A DNA stretch of 64,000 nucleotides from Blastomyces gilchristii SLH14081. Lineage: Eukaryota; Ascomycota; Eurotiomycetes; Onygenales; Ajellomycetaceae. Position numbers and translations under genes: made by a program. Location: positions 489,740 through 553,739 of the forward strand of contig NW_003101669.1 of assembly GCF_000003855.2 (NCBI RefSeq), in the 5' to 3' direction. Positions within the stretch are counted from its first letter, which is position 1. The number at the start of each line of letters is the position of its first letter. The notes beneath the pieces are model-generated. The model did not search any database and was not told where the DNA came from. It worked only from the letters and a program-made list of their open reading frames with translations. Shown piece by piece: positions 11,217 through 21,899 of this stretch.

Positions 11217-11722
11217 TAGACTGACCGTGTGACCGTGTCTGGGACCAGGACCAGATTTTTTGATAGTCTCGTTACCAATTCAACTGATCTCATTACATGG
11301 TTTTAACATTAGATAGTAGTCTCATACTGTCTCAGTGAGACTTACTGTCTACTCTTATCACATTTTTCAAATAAGACTATGATTTCCACTTCTCAATTTA
11401 AATTATTTTTATTGCTTTAAATGACTTTAAATCTCATTTGAGTGTTATCAAAAAGTGTTACTTTTTAAAAAATTAAAAATAGTCTAAAAAAAACCTTAAA
11501 ATGTCTAATAATAGTAACTTTATGTTAAGAATGAGACTAAATGAGACTAAATGAGATCACTTTCTCATTTTTTTCAAGTCATGATTTCATTTTAAGATCT
11601 GATATATAGTCACTTTACATGTTTTTTTGATAGTCAGTCCCAGCGGGATTCACGCCAAGAAATGTATGAGACCAGATCAAATGGGATCAAACATGAAATT
11701 CATGGTTCTGGCGGTCAGTCTA
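11217..11722 (+). mobile_element. hAT-type MITE, copy 3 (complete, with target duplication)
   Basis: 506 bp with 11-bp terminal inverted repeats TAGACTGACCG / CGGTCAGTCTA and a perfect 8-bp target-site duplication AGAGAAAG at 11209-11216 and 11723-11730. An 8-bp duplication with a TAG-starting terminal repeat is the hAT signature. The ends are GC-rich and the interior is AT-rich. It has no coding capacity. Confidence 0.95.
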
Positions 11723-12039
11723 AGAGAAAGCAGGCTTCTAACTGAGATACAGATGAGAATGAAGTGAATACTCATCTCAATATCTTAAGATCTGAAATGT
11801 TAATGTATAAAGAGCACTTGAATAAGAATTGAGAGATGACTGTAAAAGTGTTAGCAGATATAGAAGTATCTATATAATATATTAATAATTATATAATCTG
11901 AAGACTGAAAGAGATCTGCTGAGTGAAGAATTTCTAATATATAAGATTATCTGATAACTGATATTTGATATTATCTGCAAGAGTAAGAGTTCCCTTGCAC
12001 TTCAGAGAATAATCTTGCTATATTTAAGTGTAAGAGCTG

Positions 12040-15000
12040 TAGAATGTGAAATATAATCTTATTCTCAGACTTAATTGATTTCAAAGATTCAATCTGCAGA
12101 TTCAATGATGTACACGTTATATACAGTTGACTGATAAGAAGAAAGTGATTTATACAATTCTATTAACTGATATAAGAAGAACATTTCATGTCTCTGATAT
12201 AGAAGAATTAAATCTGCTTATATATTAATAAGTAAAGAGAATAATTCACAAGATCTTATCTGAAAGCATTCTGTATATCATACAGAATCTGAAAGCAGAG
12301 AAAATCAAGATAAAGAATATATAGAAGAATAAGTGTATGAAGAAGCTTCTGAAGAAGTATGAAAAGATTTTCTGAACACATCTTTCACTGAAATTATCAC
12401 TAGAACAAGAATTCATACATGAGATTGATATGAGAGATGCAAAATCAGTCAATTAGAATGCATACTCTCTGTCATAAACACATCTTGAAGAACAGAAGTA
12501 TCAGATCACAGACCTTCTAGAACATGATCTTATATAACTCTTATCAAGTATGTAAGACTTTTCAGTTCTATTTGTGAAAAAGATAGATGAGAAGTGACAG
12601 ATGTGTATTAATTATTAAGCACTTAATAAGCTTACAATCAAGAATGAATATTCACTGCTATGAATTCAATAACAGTTGAATATAGTCAGAAATACCTAAT
12701 ATCTATCAAAGATTGATCTTCTTTCAGAATATTAACAGATCTGTGTAAATGAACTGTTAGTACTGTGTAGACTGGCCGCCGGGACCATGAATTTCACATT
12801 TGATCTCATTTGGTCTGGTCTCATACATTTCTTGGCGTGAATCCCGCTGGGACTGACTATTAAAAAAACATGTAAAGTGACTATATATCAGATCTTAAAA
12901 TGAAACCATGACTTGAAAAAAATGAGAAAGTGGTCTCATTTAGTCCCATTTAGTCTCATTCTTAGTATAAAGTTACTATTTTTAGACATTTTAAGGTTTT
13001 TTTAAGACTATTTTTAATTTTTTAAAAAGTAACACTTTTTAGTAATACTCAAATGAGATTTAAAGTCATTTAAAGCAATAAAAATAATTTAAATTGAGAA
13101 GTGAAAATCATGATCTCATTTGAAAAATGTGATAAGAGTAGACAGTAAGTCTTTCTGAGACAGTATGAGACTACTATCTAATGTTAAAACCGTGTAATGG
13201 GATCAGTCGAATTGATAATGAGACTATTAAAAAATCTGGTCCTGGTCTCAGACACGGTCACACGGTCAGTCTAGTACTGTGAACTGTATTTAATATATAA
13301 TGAGAAAAGTTCAAATTTCTGATAATATCATTCAGTCTGATAAATATGTCTGTTATCTTTTAAATAATAATAAATATAATTCTTCATAAATAGAATGAAA
13401 TCTCATATCTTATATATCTGAATGATATTCTAGTCTTCTGAAACTTATATAATGAATATTTGAAGTATCTTGATAAAGTGCTTATAACTCTGACAGAGTA
13501 TAAGCTCTACATTAAATTAATAAAGTATATGTTTAAAATAGAAGAGTTAGAGTTTGTAGAATATATAGTGAGTGATGACTGTATACATCTTATCTCAGAG
13601 AAATTAAATGTTATAGTGAATTGACTGTGACTGAGAAATGTATATTATATACAACAGTTTCTTGAGTTAATCTCATATTACTGCAGATTCATCAAGAATT
13701 TTATATGAATATCTGCATCACTCTCAGATCTCTTAAGAGAAATAGATGCTAATCTGTGAAAGAAGAAGTTTCAGTCAATTATCTGAAATGCTGTGTATGA
13801 AGAGGCTTTTCTCACACTGAGAGAATGTGTAATAATATTCTCAGTGCTTATTCAATCAGATTGTGATAAATCTTTCCACATTGAGATAGATACATCTAAA
13901 TGAGCTATTAAAGACACTTTTCTACAGATGAGTAAGAACAGCAAGCTGCACTCAGTGATATATAATGATAGAAAACTATTAGATGCTGAGCTCAATTACT
14001 CAGTATATGAAAAGAAATTGCTAGTAATTAAGCACACACTGATGTTATGAAATAGATATATCAATAACAGACATACAACAACAGTGATTATAGATTATAA
14101 AAGTCTCATCTATCTATAATTAATAATAAAATCTTTCAAACACTTAGTACATTGAATCTCAGAGTTTTAAGTGTATAATCTACATATTAAATACTGAAAG
14201 AAATCAGATACTGTAATACTTGATACAATCAGTTACAGACCTGATTTTATAAGTGAGAGTTCTGTGAATCAGATATAAGAGAAGTTCATATTAAATACAC
14301 TAAGAGAGTATAAGAAATCAAAATGAGTGAATGCAATAATCTCTTGCTTAGAGAATGATAAGATATTGAATAATAAGTATCTTATGAAGATGATAGAAGA
14401 GATACTTCTGAACTTTAAGCTGAGAAAATTGAAAAACAATGTTATACTTTATCACAATCTAGAATATGTGAAAGCTTTCTATCTAGAACATTCATTTAGA
14501 TGTGACTTGATAACTTACATGCACAAGGAATTCAGTCACTTAGAAAGCTCTGAACTCATGAGTATACTTGAACTAAGAGTATACTGATCAAGTATGACTG
14601 AGAACATTCAGATGTACACTTATAAGTGCCTGAATTATCAGGTTGTGAAAGAATCTAAGAAAGGATTAGAATATAAGAAAGTGTAATATCAGATAAAATG
14701 TATAATATAACTGTTTGAATGATGAGAAGTGAATCTCATAGACATATTACTGTGAATATCAAATGAAAATTATTGAATAATCACTGCTATTGACTACACT
14801 ACTGACTGACTAGTTATAAAAGCAGTTTCAGAGATAATAGAGAAGATAGTGATGAAGTTTCTACATAATGAGATCTATATTAACTATAGAATGTCACATA
14901 AGATTCTAACTGATAACAGTGTGAATCTCATAGAAGAAGTGATAAGGCATTTTATGAGTCAGTTACAGATAAGATATTATAGAACAATATTATATTATCT

Positions 15001-15560
15001 GTGAATAAACAGAAAGATGAAACACTTAAATGAAATTCTGAACAACATACTAATGAAATATCTAGTGAGTAAGTCTACAAGATTATGAAATGAATATCTC
15101 AGTCAGACACTATTAGTTACATAAATTCAGCAGCATGCAGTCTTTAAGCATTTATCATTCTATCTGTTGTATGAATTGCATCCGCGCATTTCAGAGAATG
15201 CTTCAGAAAAGATGAGAAAGAGAACAGTGATTGTAAATGCAGCAGAAACAACAGTTGCAGACATAACAGTCACAGATGTGAAATCAAGATTGAAAGAGAT
15301 TAGTCACACACATACAAAAGCTAATAAGTTACTTCTGAACTGAGCAATTCAATTGAAAAGAATACAAGACTCACTAGTTAAGAAATTGAGTCTCAAGATA
15401 AGAATATGAGTTCTCATATACAATGAGAGTTCTGAGAAGTTTCAATCTAGATAATTTGAGTTATATAAAATACTCAAATCACATTCTCTGAGAATATATA
15501 CATTGAAAGAATCAGAGAGATAGATCTTATACAACTTAATAAATAATTCACATCTTATAA
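12040..15560 (+). pseudogene. pol: gypsy I pol: RT, RNase H, integrase
   Basis: Pol copies and integrates the element. In order: a protease-to-RT linker with NLILRLNWF (12040-12100); reverse transcriptase at 12480-12767, resuming at 13282, with FVKK and the catalytic box YLND (one Asp lost) at 13415-13426; RNase H at about 13850-14130; integrase zinc-binding H-H-C-C region at about 14430-14660, the longest open stretch (14327-14587); integrase core at about 14770-15190 (DYTTDW, then LTDNSVNL); and a C-terminal GPY/F-type module at about 15430-15550 (EKFQSRWFELYKIL with TGA for Trp). Stops occur throughout. The MITE at 12768 splits the RT. Confidence 0.85.
12768..13273 (-). mobile_element. hAT-type MITE, copy 4 (complete, with target duplication)
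   Basis: 506 bp, reverse orientation, with ends TAGACTGGCCG / CGGTCAGTCTA and a perfect 8-bp duplication GTACTGTG at 12760-12767 and 13274-13281. It interrupts the reverse transcriptase of gypsy I. It is the least mutated copy at its left end. Confidence 0.95.
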
Positions 15561-16397
15561 AGATAAAGATGTAAGACTCAAGTAGATTATAATTATCTAC
15601 AGCACTATCATCAGCATTGAAAAAGAAGAAGCTTATAATTGAAAAGTCTCACAAAGTAAGAGAAATCATAGATACTTATAAATCAGATACTCTCACTTAT
15701 TCTGATCTTTTCATAATTATAAGAAAAGAATGAGAAGTAATAAAGAAATCAGATGAATATCACACTTTAATAAGTGATAAGACTGCAGCTGATCATATAA
15801 TAATACACTGCAGATAGTGAGTGTAATATGATAAGAGACAGTCTCAAAGCAGCAGACTTGTATATAAGTCAGATTACAGAAGAAAAAGAGATTCAGAGTT
15901 GAATTCAACTGTTTATATCAGTTCAATTACAGAGATAACAGAGAATAAATCATCTGAAACATCTGCAGATATGTGAGATCAAGTCATCTCAATCTCTGAG
16001 AATACTTAAAAATTAGATAAGATTAGTTTCAATGAGCTATTTACTGTAGTAGTCTGAGCAGGTAAAGAGAGACAGTATAATACATGAGACAGAATCACAA
16101 AAGATGAAAGCTGTCAAATCTAGTCATCAAACACTGTATTATATAGAGGTTGTGTAAGAGTAGTGACTAGTAGACAAAGAAAAAGCATAAGAAAAGAGAA
16201 GAAATAATGAATTGATCATTAACTGTAAGAGTCAGCTGTAAAAAGATAAATATTATCATATATATCTCATTTATTTTCATATGTCACATATTTAATCTAT
16301 TTCCAATACCATGTCACCTGAAAAATATCAAAAATAAAGAAAATCTCAAAACTTGAGATCTGTAAGAGATTTGAGAGCTGTAAGCTACTCTTACAAT
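15561..16397 (+). other. 3' part of gypsy I and downstream, unassigned
   Basis: AT-rich with Lys/Glu/Ser-rich broken frames after the integrase. It probably includes the end of pol and a 3' untranslated part. A possible LTR (TGTAAG at 16228 to TTACA at about 16397) cannot be confirmed. Confidence 0.35.
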
Positions 16398-18159
16398 AAC
16401 ACTGTGCATGTCTCTGATTTCTCTACTGCTCTGTGTACAACATTAATATCATTTATCACAAGATTGACTGAAATGTCAATATAAAAATGTGTATGTGTAT
16501 GCGTAGAAAAATTGAAGAAGAGCATGAAACTCACAGAATTAGAAGTCAGAGCAGAAGAAATAAAGATGAAAGAAATGAAAGAAGAAGAAGACACAGAATC
16601 AGATAAATAATGATAAGAGTCACTCAGAGCTGAATACTTACAATCTGATATATACACAATCTTTCTCACAGAAAAGAGAGAGAATGTGCTGAGAGAAGCT
16701 TGAAAGCAGAAGAGAGTAGTCTTGATAACATTATCATCTTTAATTAAAATGATCTCTGATGCTGAAGCAACTAAGAACTATTATTAGTATATAAAACTGC
16801 AAAAGCAGAGATAATAATTACTGAATGAACACTCACTGATCTTAGAATTATACACACAATTACAACACACATGAGACTTCTCAGAAAGAGAGAGAGAGAC
16901 ATGAGAGAATACAGAAAGCAGAATACAGTATATGAATAACTCATTTTTATAATAATATCTTAGACAAGATGTATGAGCCTCACATCTATGAGTATAAAAG
17001 AGTATGATATTCATATTTCTATTTCTGAAAACATGAATATCTTTCATCTACATCATAAAGTTGAATGATAGATATCAGAGAATAGACTGATACATATCTA
17101 TTATTTCAAAGAAATTTATTAAAGCAGATATACCTGCAATATTGAATTTGATAATTATGAAAAGTTTCTTAGTATCTGTGAATATTATGACTTCATATAT
17201 AATAAAACTTATAATAATTTCTTCTAAGAACAGAAAAATCAGTGTTAGAAAGAAAAGATGAAAAAGAAAAAGACTTATAATCTCAATATTATTGAAGAGA
17301 GAGATAATTCTCTGATATAAATGAATAATTACTTCATTATAAATATTTAAAATAAATATAATAATCAGTGTCTGTGACTGAGCTTCAGATAGTTATATTA
17401 TACATAGTCTTTATACAATAAATTATTTTAGAAGTCAGTAAGAAGAGTGACAATGTATACACTGAGAAATGTGATTTATTAAGTCTATACAATATCTTCT
17501 TAAAATGAGAAGAGCTAATAATGAAAGTAGAAACAGCAGAAGCAGAGAGAGTAGAAGTAGCAGAAATAAGAGTCATAAGAACAGAGATAGCAGAAGTGAG
17601 AGAATCAGACACAGAGACAGATATAGAAGATTAAGAAGAAGTAACAGAGAAAGAAACAGAGAGAACAGAGAGAGATATGAGAGATCTGATCACATATAGT
17701 ATAAGTAATTTCTTTATTATCACATTCTTCAAGTTCTCAATTAATAATTCAACATTGAGATCACAATCATCAGTAGATGCAGATCTGTCAATGTATAAAG
17801 ATTCTATATAAATTAAAACAAATATATCAGTATCTGTGATTATATAAAATAATCAGAAAACATGATCAGATGCTCACTGAAGAAAAGAGAGTTAAAAGTG
17901 TATAAGAAGATAAAGAAGATATGTCATTTATAATAGTATATTCTGATAATTATTAGAAGATAAACAAGTTCTGATTATATTTCACAATGTATTACACTTA
18001 CTGCTAATAAACTGCCTGGTATAAGCATTATAAGAATGCTTATTATGAGAATGAGAGACCATCACTAGAAATATGTATAATATGATAGATAAACAACAGA
18101 TAGAAGATGTTAAATAAGAGAAGAGACAGAAATCTTGAATAAGATAATGATGTTTGTGT
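16398..18159. other. unassigned AT-rich region
   Basis: No domain or second copy recognised. There are purine-rich, low-complexity stretches (for example 16500-16620 and 17500-17690); the latter reads as an Arg/Ser/Glu-rich open frame at 17505-17699 on the plus strand, best explained by AGA/GAA repetition. It may be old repeat debris. Confidence 0.4.
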
Positions 18160-18176
18160 CAGGTCACGTGATCTGG
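18160..18176. promoter_or_regulatory. palindrome around CACGTG, possible promoter element
   Basis: A 17-bp imperfect palindrome centred on CACGTG (two mismatches). About 20 bp downstream is a TATA-like CTATATAAC (near 18193), then a CAAGCTTTACACC stretch and an ATG at about 18255 whose frame closes quickly. It resembles a pol II promoter of a lost gene or an LTR. No product is identified. Confidence 0.3.
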
Positions 18177-18587
18177 CTTACTAATTCTTTCACTATATAA
18201 CTTTTCACAAGCTAGTAATTTTTCAATTACACAAGCTTTACACCTTTCACAGTTTGATGATGACAATGATGAAGAAGTTAATTAAAGAATGAGAAAAGTT
18301 AGTGAATAAGTAATGTAATATAGTGAAAGTTTCTTTGTAAGAGTGTATATAAAATACTAGCTGAATCAGAGATAGATTACATAATTATGAACACTAGTGA
18401 CATGCTAATCTGCATGAAGCTAGAATGTATATTATAATTATGTGAGTGTGACTGAATCTGATGAGAGAGAATGTGATTTGAAAGAATGTACAACTGCTGA
18501 ATAATAATGCAGCCGCTTCTGAACTTGCTTATGAATGTAAAGAGGTCATAGTAGCCACCAATTAATTTAGTGTACAGTATATAAGAA

Positions 18588-18617
18588 GCCGGCGTACGCC
18601 TGTAATCGTACGCTGGC
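18588..18617. repeat. GC-rich hairpin
   Basis: 11-bp arms GCCGGCGTACG and CGTACGCTGGC (10 of 11 paired, plus one G-T) around an 8-base loop. It is unusually GC- and CpG-rich for this window. It lies just downstream, on the minus strand, of the copia RNase H fragment. Confidence 0.75.
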
Positions 18618-18639
18618 TCAAGCAACCTTTGAATCACAC

Positions 18640-18905
18640 CACTGAGCAGGCGTCACTACATATTCATGAATTTTTTGTGGGATGATTAATCTGTTGTATT
18701 CGTGTGAGAAGCATACTTCTTAACCATGTTGCTTCGCGTACGGCTTCACTCAACGCCATGTATTCAGCCTCAGTAGAGCTTAAGAATACACAGAGTTACT
18801 TGCTCAATTGTCATGAAATCAGCGTGTTTCTCAATTTGAAGATGTAGCTGAATGTAGATTTGCAATTATCATTCAACAGGCTGACTCACTCAGAATTCAT
18901 GTATT
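18640..18905 (-). pseudogene. pol: Ty1/copia RNase H fragment
   Basis: The minus strand reads a copia-type RNase H: a Ser-Thr-x-Ser-Tyr-x-Phe-like segment, LISW-like, then the hallmark LSSTEAEYMALSEAV followed by REATWLRSML. A few C-to-T stops occur upstream, but this piece is much less mutated than the gypsy copies. Only the RNase H end of pol remains. The long hAT end begins at 18919 and cuts it off. It is the only copia sequence seen in the window. Confidence 0.85.
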
Positions 18906-19292
18906 TAACTGATATGTATAGACTGACCGTGTGACCGTGTCTGAGACCAGGATCAAACTTTACAGTTATCATGTTGCCTAAAAGCATTACTTCTGATCAT
19001 GATTTATATTCATTATATTAATTTCAAATCACATTATTTCAAATATTAAAGATCTCAGATTCACTTTTCAAATAAAAATCTAGTCTCAGATAAAGAATAT
19101 GTTTGAATTCTTAGTCATATTTTCATTCTAATCTTATTATTGAGAATGATATTAAATAAGACTATGAAATCATTTCTCACTTACATAATATCATAACATA
19201 GTGCTCATTTATTGAAAATTTAATAGAGAGTATTATCAAATATTATTACTTTTCTAAACACAGATTATAATTCATATAATTTTAATTATAAA

Positions 19293-19440
19293 AAAAATAT
19301 AAAATACAAAAAAAAACAAAAAATAAAAAACAAAATAAACATAAGAAAAAATCACAATAAAAAAAAAAAAAAAAAAAAAGAGAAAGAAAAAAAAAAAAGA
19401 AAAGAAAAATAAAAAAATAAAAAATAAAAATAAAAAAATC
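19293..19440. repeat. A-rich low-complexity tract of hAT D1
   Basis: Long A runs with scattered other bases, the counterpart of the T tract at 529-672 and the A tract at 61903-62022. Its length differs between copies. Confidence 0.85.
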
Positions 19441-20539
19441 AAGATTACAGAGCTGCAGTACTCTTAAAATACTCACTTCTCAGAGTCTTTATAATATTTA
19501 TTATTAACTGTGTATTTCTCACAGTGAGAGTAATACAGCTGTGATGAGTCATTATCTTAATATTATCTAATAAATAATCAGTATATATCTATATAAATGT
19601 GAATAATTAGAAAATATACACTTAAAAAGTGTGATCAGAATGAACTCTGCTATCACTTGAATAATATCAAGAGCAGAATACTGAAATCAATGATTCTTCT
19701 CATTGATTTCACAGATAAGGCATATAAAGATGATCTTAAGAAATATAAAATCTCTCAATTTCTGATAAAAACAGATCTCACAGAGAGACTCTATTTTCAT
19801 GATATCAGAGACTGAGTATTATCAAAAAGTATTACTTTTATATAATATACATACACTTACTGCAGTGATTCATTCTCTGTATATATGACTGAGAGTTGCA
19901 GCTTTTTCATACTGTATAGCTCTTTCTGAGATGCTGCTGTCAGTTTACAACTCATACAATTTCTCAGTTCAGTACACACTATGTGTATACAGCTCTACAT
20001 ACTGAGACTGTGTTAATCATTATAATCTGACATGATACTGACTTTTTACAGGTTATATTTCATTTGAGAAGAAGAAGAAAGACATGACTGTTATTTTATT
20101 AAGAAGAGAATGAATAATTAGTATTATTAAATATAATTTAATTCATCTGTATTTAAAATTTGATTAGTCTATACTCTTTAATTTGAGAGTTTCTATGAGT
20201 ATTTTAATAGTTTTTATACTAGCTTGAACTTAGTAATGAGTTGAAGAAGAAGAGAAAAGAGAGAAGAAAGAAATAAGAATAACTTATCTTTATAATATAA
20301 AAATAGAGAATCACTGTAATTATTCTCTCTAGTAATAAAGATCTGTTTTCTGCATGTATCTCTGATATAGATTATATAATAAATGTATATAAAGAATATC
20401 AATAGTGTATGTATTGAATAAAGATAATGTTACTATATAATACTGTAGCTGTTTCTATACATCTCTGAAAGCTGTTAATAGTTTCTTTATCTCTTTATGT
20501 TTGATAAGTTAATAATATATTTCAATACACTTTTCCTTT

Positions 20540-20624
20540 CATTATTATCATCATCATTATCATCATCATCATTATTATTATCATCATTATTACCATCATC
20601 ATTATTATTATTATTATATTATTA
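20540..20624. repeat. (ATT/ATC)n microsatellite in hAT D1
   Basis: About 28 trinucleotide units mixing ATT and ATC. It is present with a different unit order at 63122-63204 in copy D2, so it was already in the element before it spread. Confidence 0.9.
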
Positions 20625-20709
20625 CCTGTCTTTATCTCTCTCTTAACACTCATCAAAACTAATTATATTATCTCTCTTCAAATATTCTGCAGTTCTGCAG
20701 ACTATTAAG

Positions 20710-21480
20710 ATGTGTGAGCACTGTCACAGATTGAAGAGAGAGAAGAAGAAGATGTTTAAGCATAAGAAGATAGATTGTAAGACATATTATAATACCTTGA
20801 AGAGACTCTGTAAGAGAGTAGAATAATAATAATTTTAAGTAACACTTCTGATAGATTTAGACTGAACTAAGTATAGAAATAATACAGATAACACTGTCTA
20901 TGAGAGATTGAAAAAGAAGATAGTAAAGAGTCTTATACAGCAGCAGTGAGATCAGAAGAAGTTCTGAGAATAATTTAAGATTAAGATAAAGAGAGAGAGA
21001 GAAGAAGAGTATTACTGTAAATAAACAGTGATAGAAGAAAATTGAGAAGATATTGAAGTGAAAGACAAAGAAGTCAAAACTGATAAGTTTTTTTATTAAG
21101 AGATAACAATTTTTGATAATACTTCTGTTCTCTAATTAATTAGCAGAAGCTGACAGAGAAGAAGAGAATTAAGACCTTGTTCAGGTCTTAAATGCACTTC
21201 ATGATTCAGAATATTGAGAAGACAGCTCTGCTCTCTGAGCATATCAATCTACTTATCACTGAGATGGAACCTGAGATAGCAGATCAGAAAATGTGAGATT
21301 TTAAGATACAGATTGAACTGACTGAGAGAGAGCAGTGAGAACCCTTCTCTGAGAAGACAGTAAAGAGAGATTTTGAGATGATTATTATCTCAGATAAGAA
21401 GAAGAAGAAGAAGAATAAGAATGAGAAGTGAATTATGAAGAATAATAAGAAGAATAAGAAAGAGAAGAAAGATAATAAGT
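20710..21480 (+). pseudogene. hAT passenger gene: Cys-rich N-terminus and Lys-rich tail
   Basis: Not part of a hAT transposase. The start at 20710 opens MCEHCHRLKREKKKM, then DCKTYYNTLKRLCKRV, a C-x2-C-x-RLKR-type Cys cluster like those of some uncharacterised fungal proteins and of zinc-cluster regulators. After stops, a later segment (about 21130-21420) reads LLSEHINLLITEMEPEIADQKM, then an FSEKTVKRDFEMIIISDKKKKKK tail that is Lys/Asn-rich. The same protein is readable in copy D2 (63293-64000) with the same order and mostly C/T and G/A differences. Function unknown; a DNA-binding or accessory role is only a guess. Confidence 0.6.
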
Positions 21481-21899
21481 AGAAAAAGTTTTTTTCTTTT
21501 TATATTAATTAGTTATAAGTTTATAACTATTAGTTAATAATTGAAATTAATTTTAAGTTTTCAAAAATTATTATATAAGTTGTAATCAATTATCAATATC
21601 AGGAATAATATATATATATATATTCAACTATCATGTCACTATAATATATAAGTATCAATATTTTTTCAATATTGATATTTATAATATTAATATATTTTTA
21701 ATAATATTATCTGATAATGTAATTTAGTAACACTCTCTTTCATAATATTAATATATTTCAAGAAATATGATAGAGATTAATCAAGATTGTTTATTTACTT
21801 TTATACATTGATAATATTTAATCTGAGTTAGTATTAAAATTATAACTAAGCTAAGAAAGAAGATTATTTTCTCTTATATTAATTCTTCTTACACACATC
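21481..21899. other. AT-rich spacer inside hAT D1
   Basis: Very AT-rich, with a short TATATA run near 21610. No coding motif seen between the passenger gene and the transposase region. Confidence 0.5.

Larger units (their letters stand above)
10895..16227 (+). mobile_element. Ty3/gypsy retrotransposon, family I (LTRs not found)
   Basis: A plus-strand element with gag, a protease-to-RT linker, reverse transcriptase, RNase H and integrase in gypsy order. Two MITEs sit inside it: one at 11217-11722 in the gag/protease region and one at 12768-13273 in the reverse transcriptase. The left end, with any 5' LTR, is missing at the MITE at 10394. The right limit is uncertain. Purine-rich sequence near 16190-16215, followed by TGTAAG at 16228, could be a polypurine tract and LTR start, but no partner LTR is present to test this. 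Confidence 0.82.

Noticed and set aside
14327..14587. 86-codon frame as an independent gene
   Set aside because: It is the integrase zinc-binding part of gypsy I pol and continues the same frame on both sides.
16228..16397. TGTAAG to TTACA segment as the 3' LTR of gypsy I
   Set aside because: No matching 5' LTR or duplication in the window. TGTAAG and TTACA are common here, so it was not called as a feature.
17505..17699. Arg/Ser-rich 64-codon frame resembling an SR protein
   Set aside because: The composition follows from AGA/GAA repetition, with no domain, and an opposite-strand frame overlaps it.
18377..18637. 86-codon minus-strand frame next to the copia fragment
   Set aside because: It overlaps the hairpin, is not in the copia RNase H frame and has no recognisable motif.
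20214..20402. 62-codon minus-strand frame also present at 62797-62997
   Set aside because: Its conservation is explained by the two hAT copies being homologous. It is AT-rich, overlaps no motif and shows no protein-like constraint by eye.
20540..20624. Regular ATT/ATC units as a CRISPR-like array
   Set aside because: A simple trinucleotide repeat without spacers, in a eukaryotic transposon.
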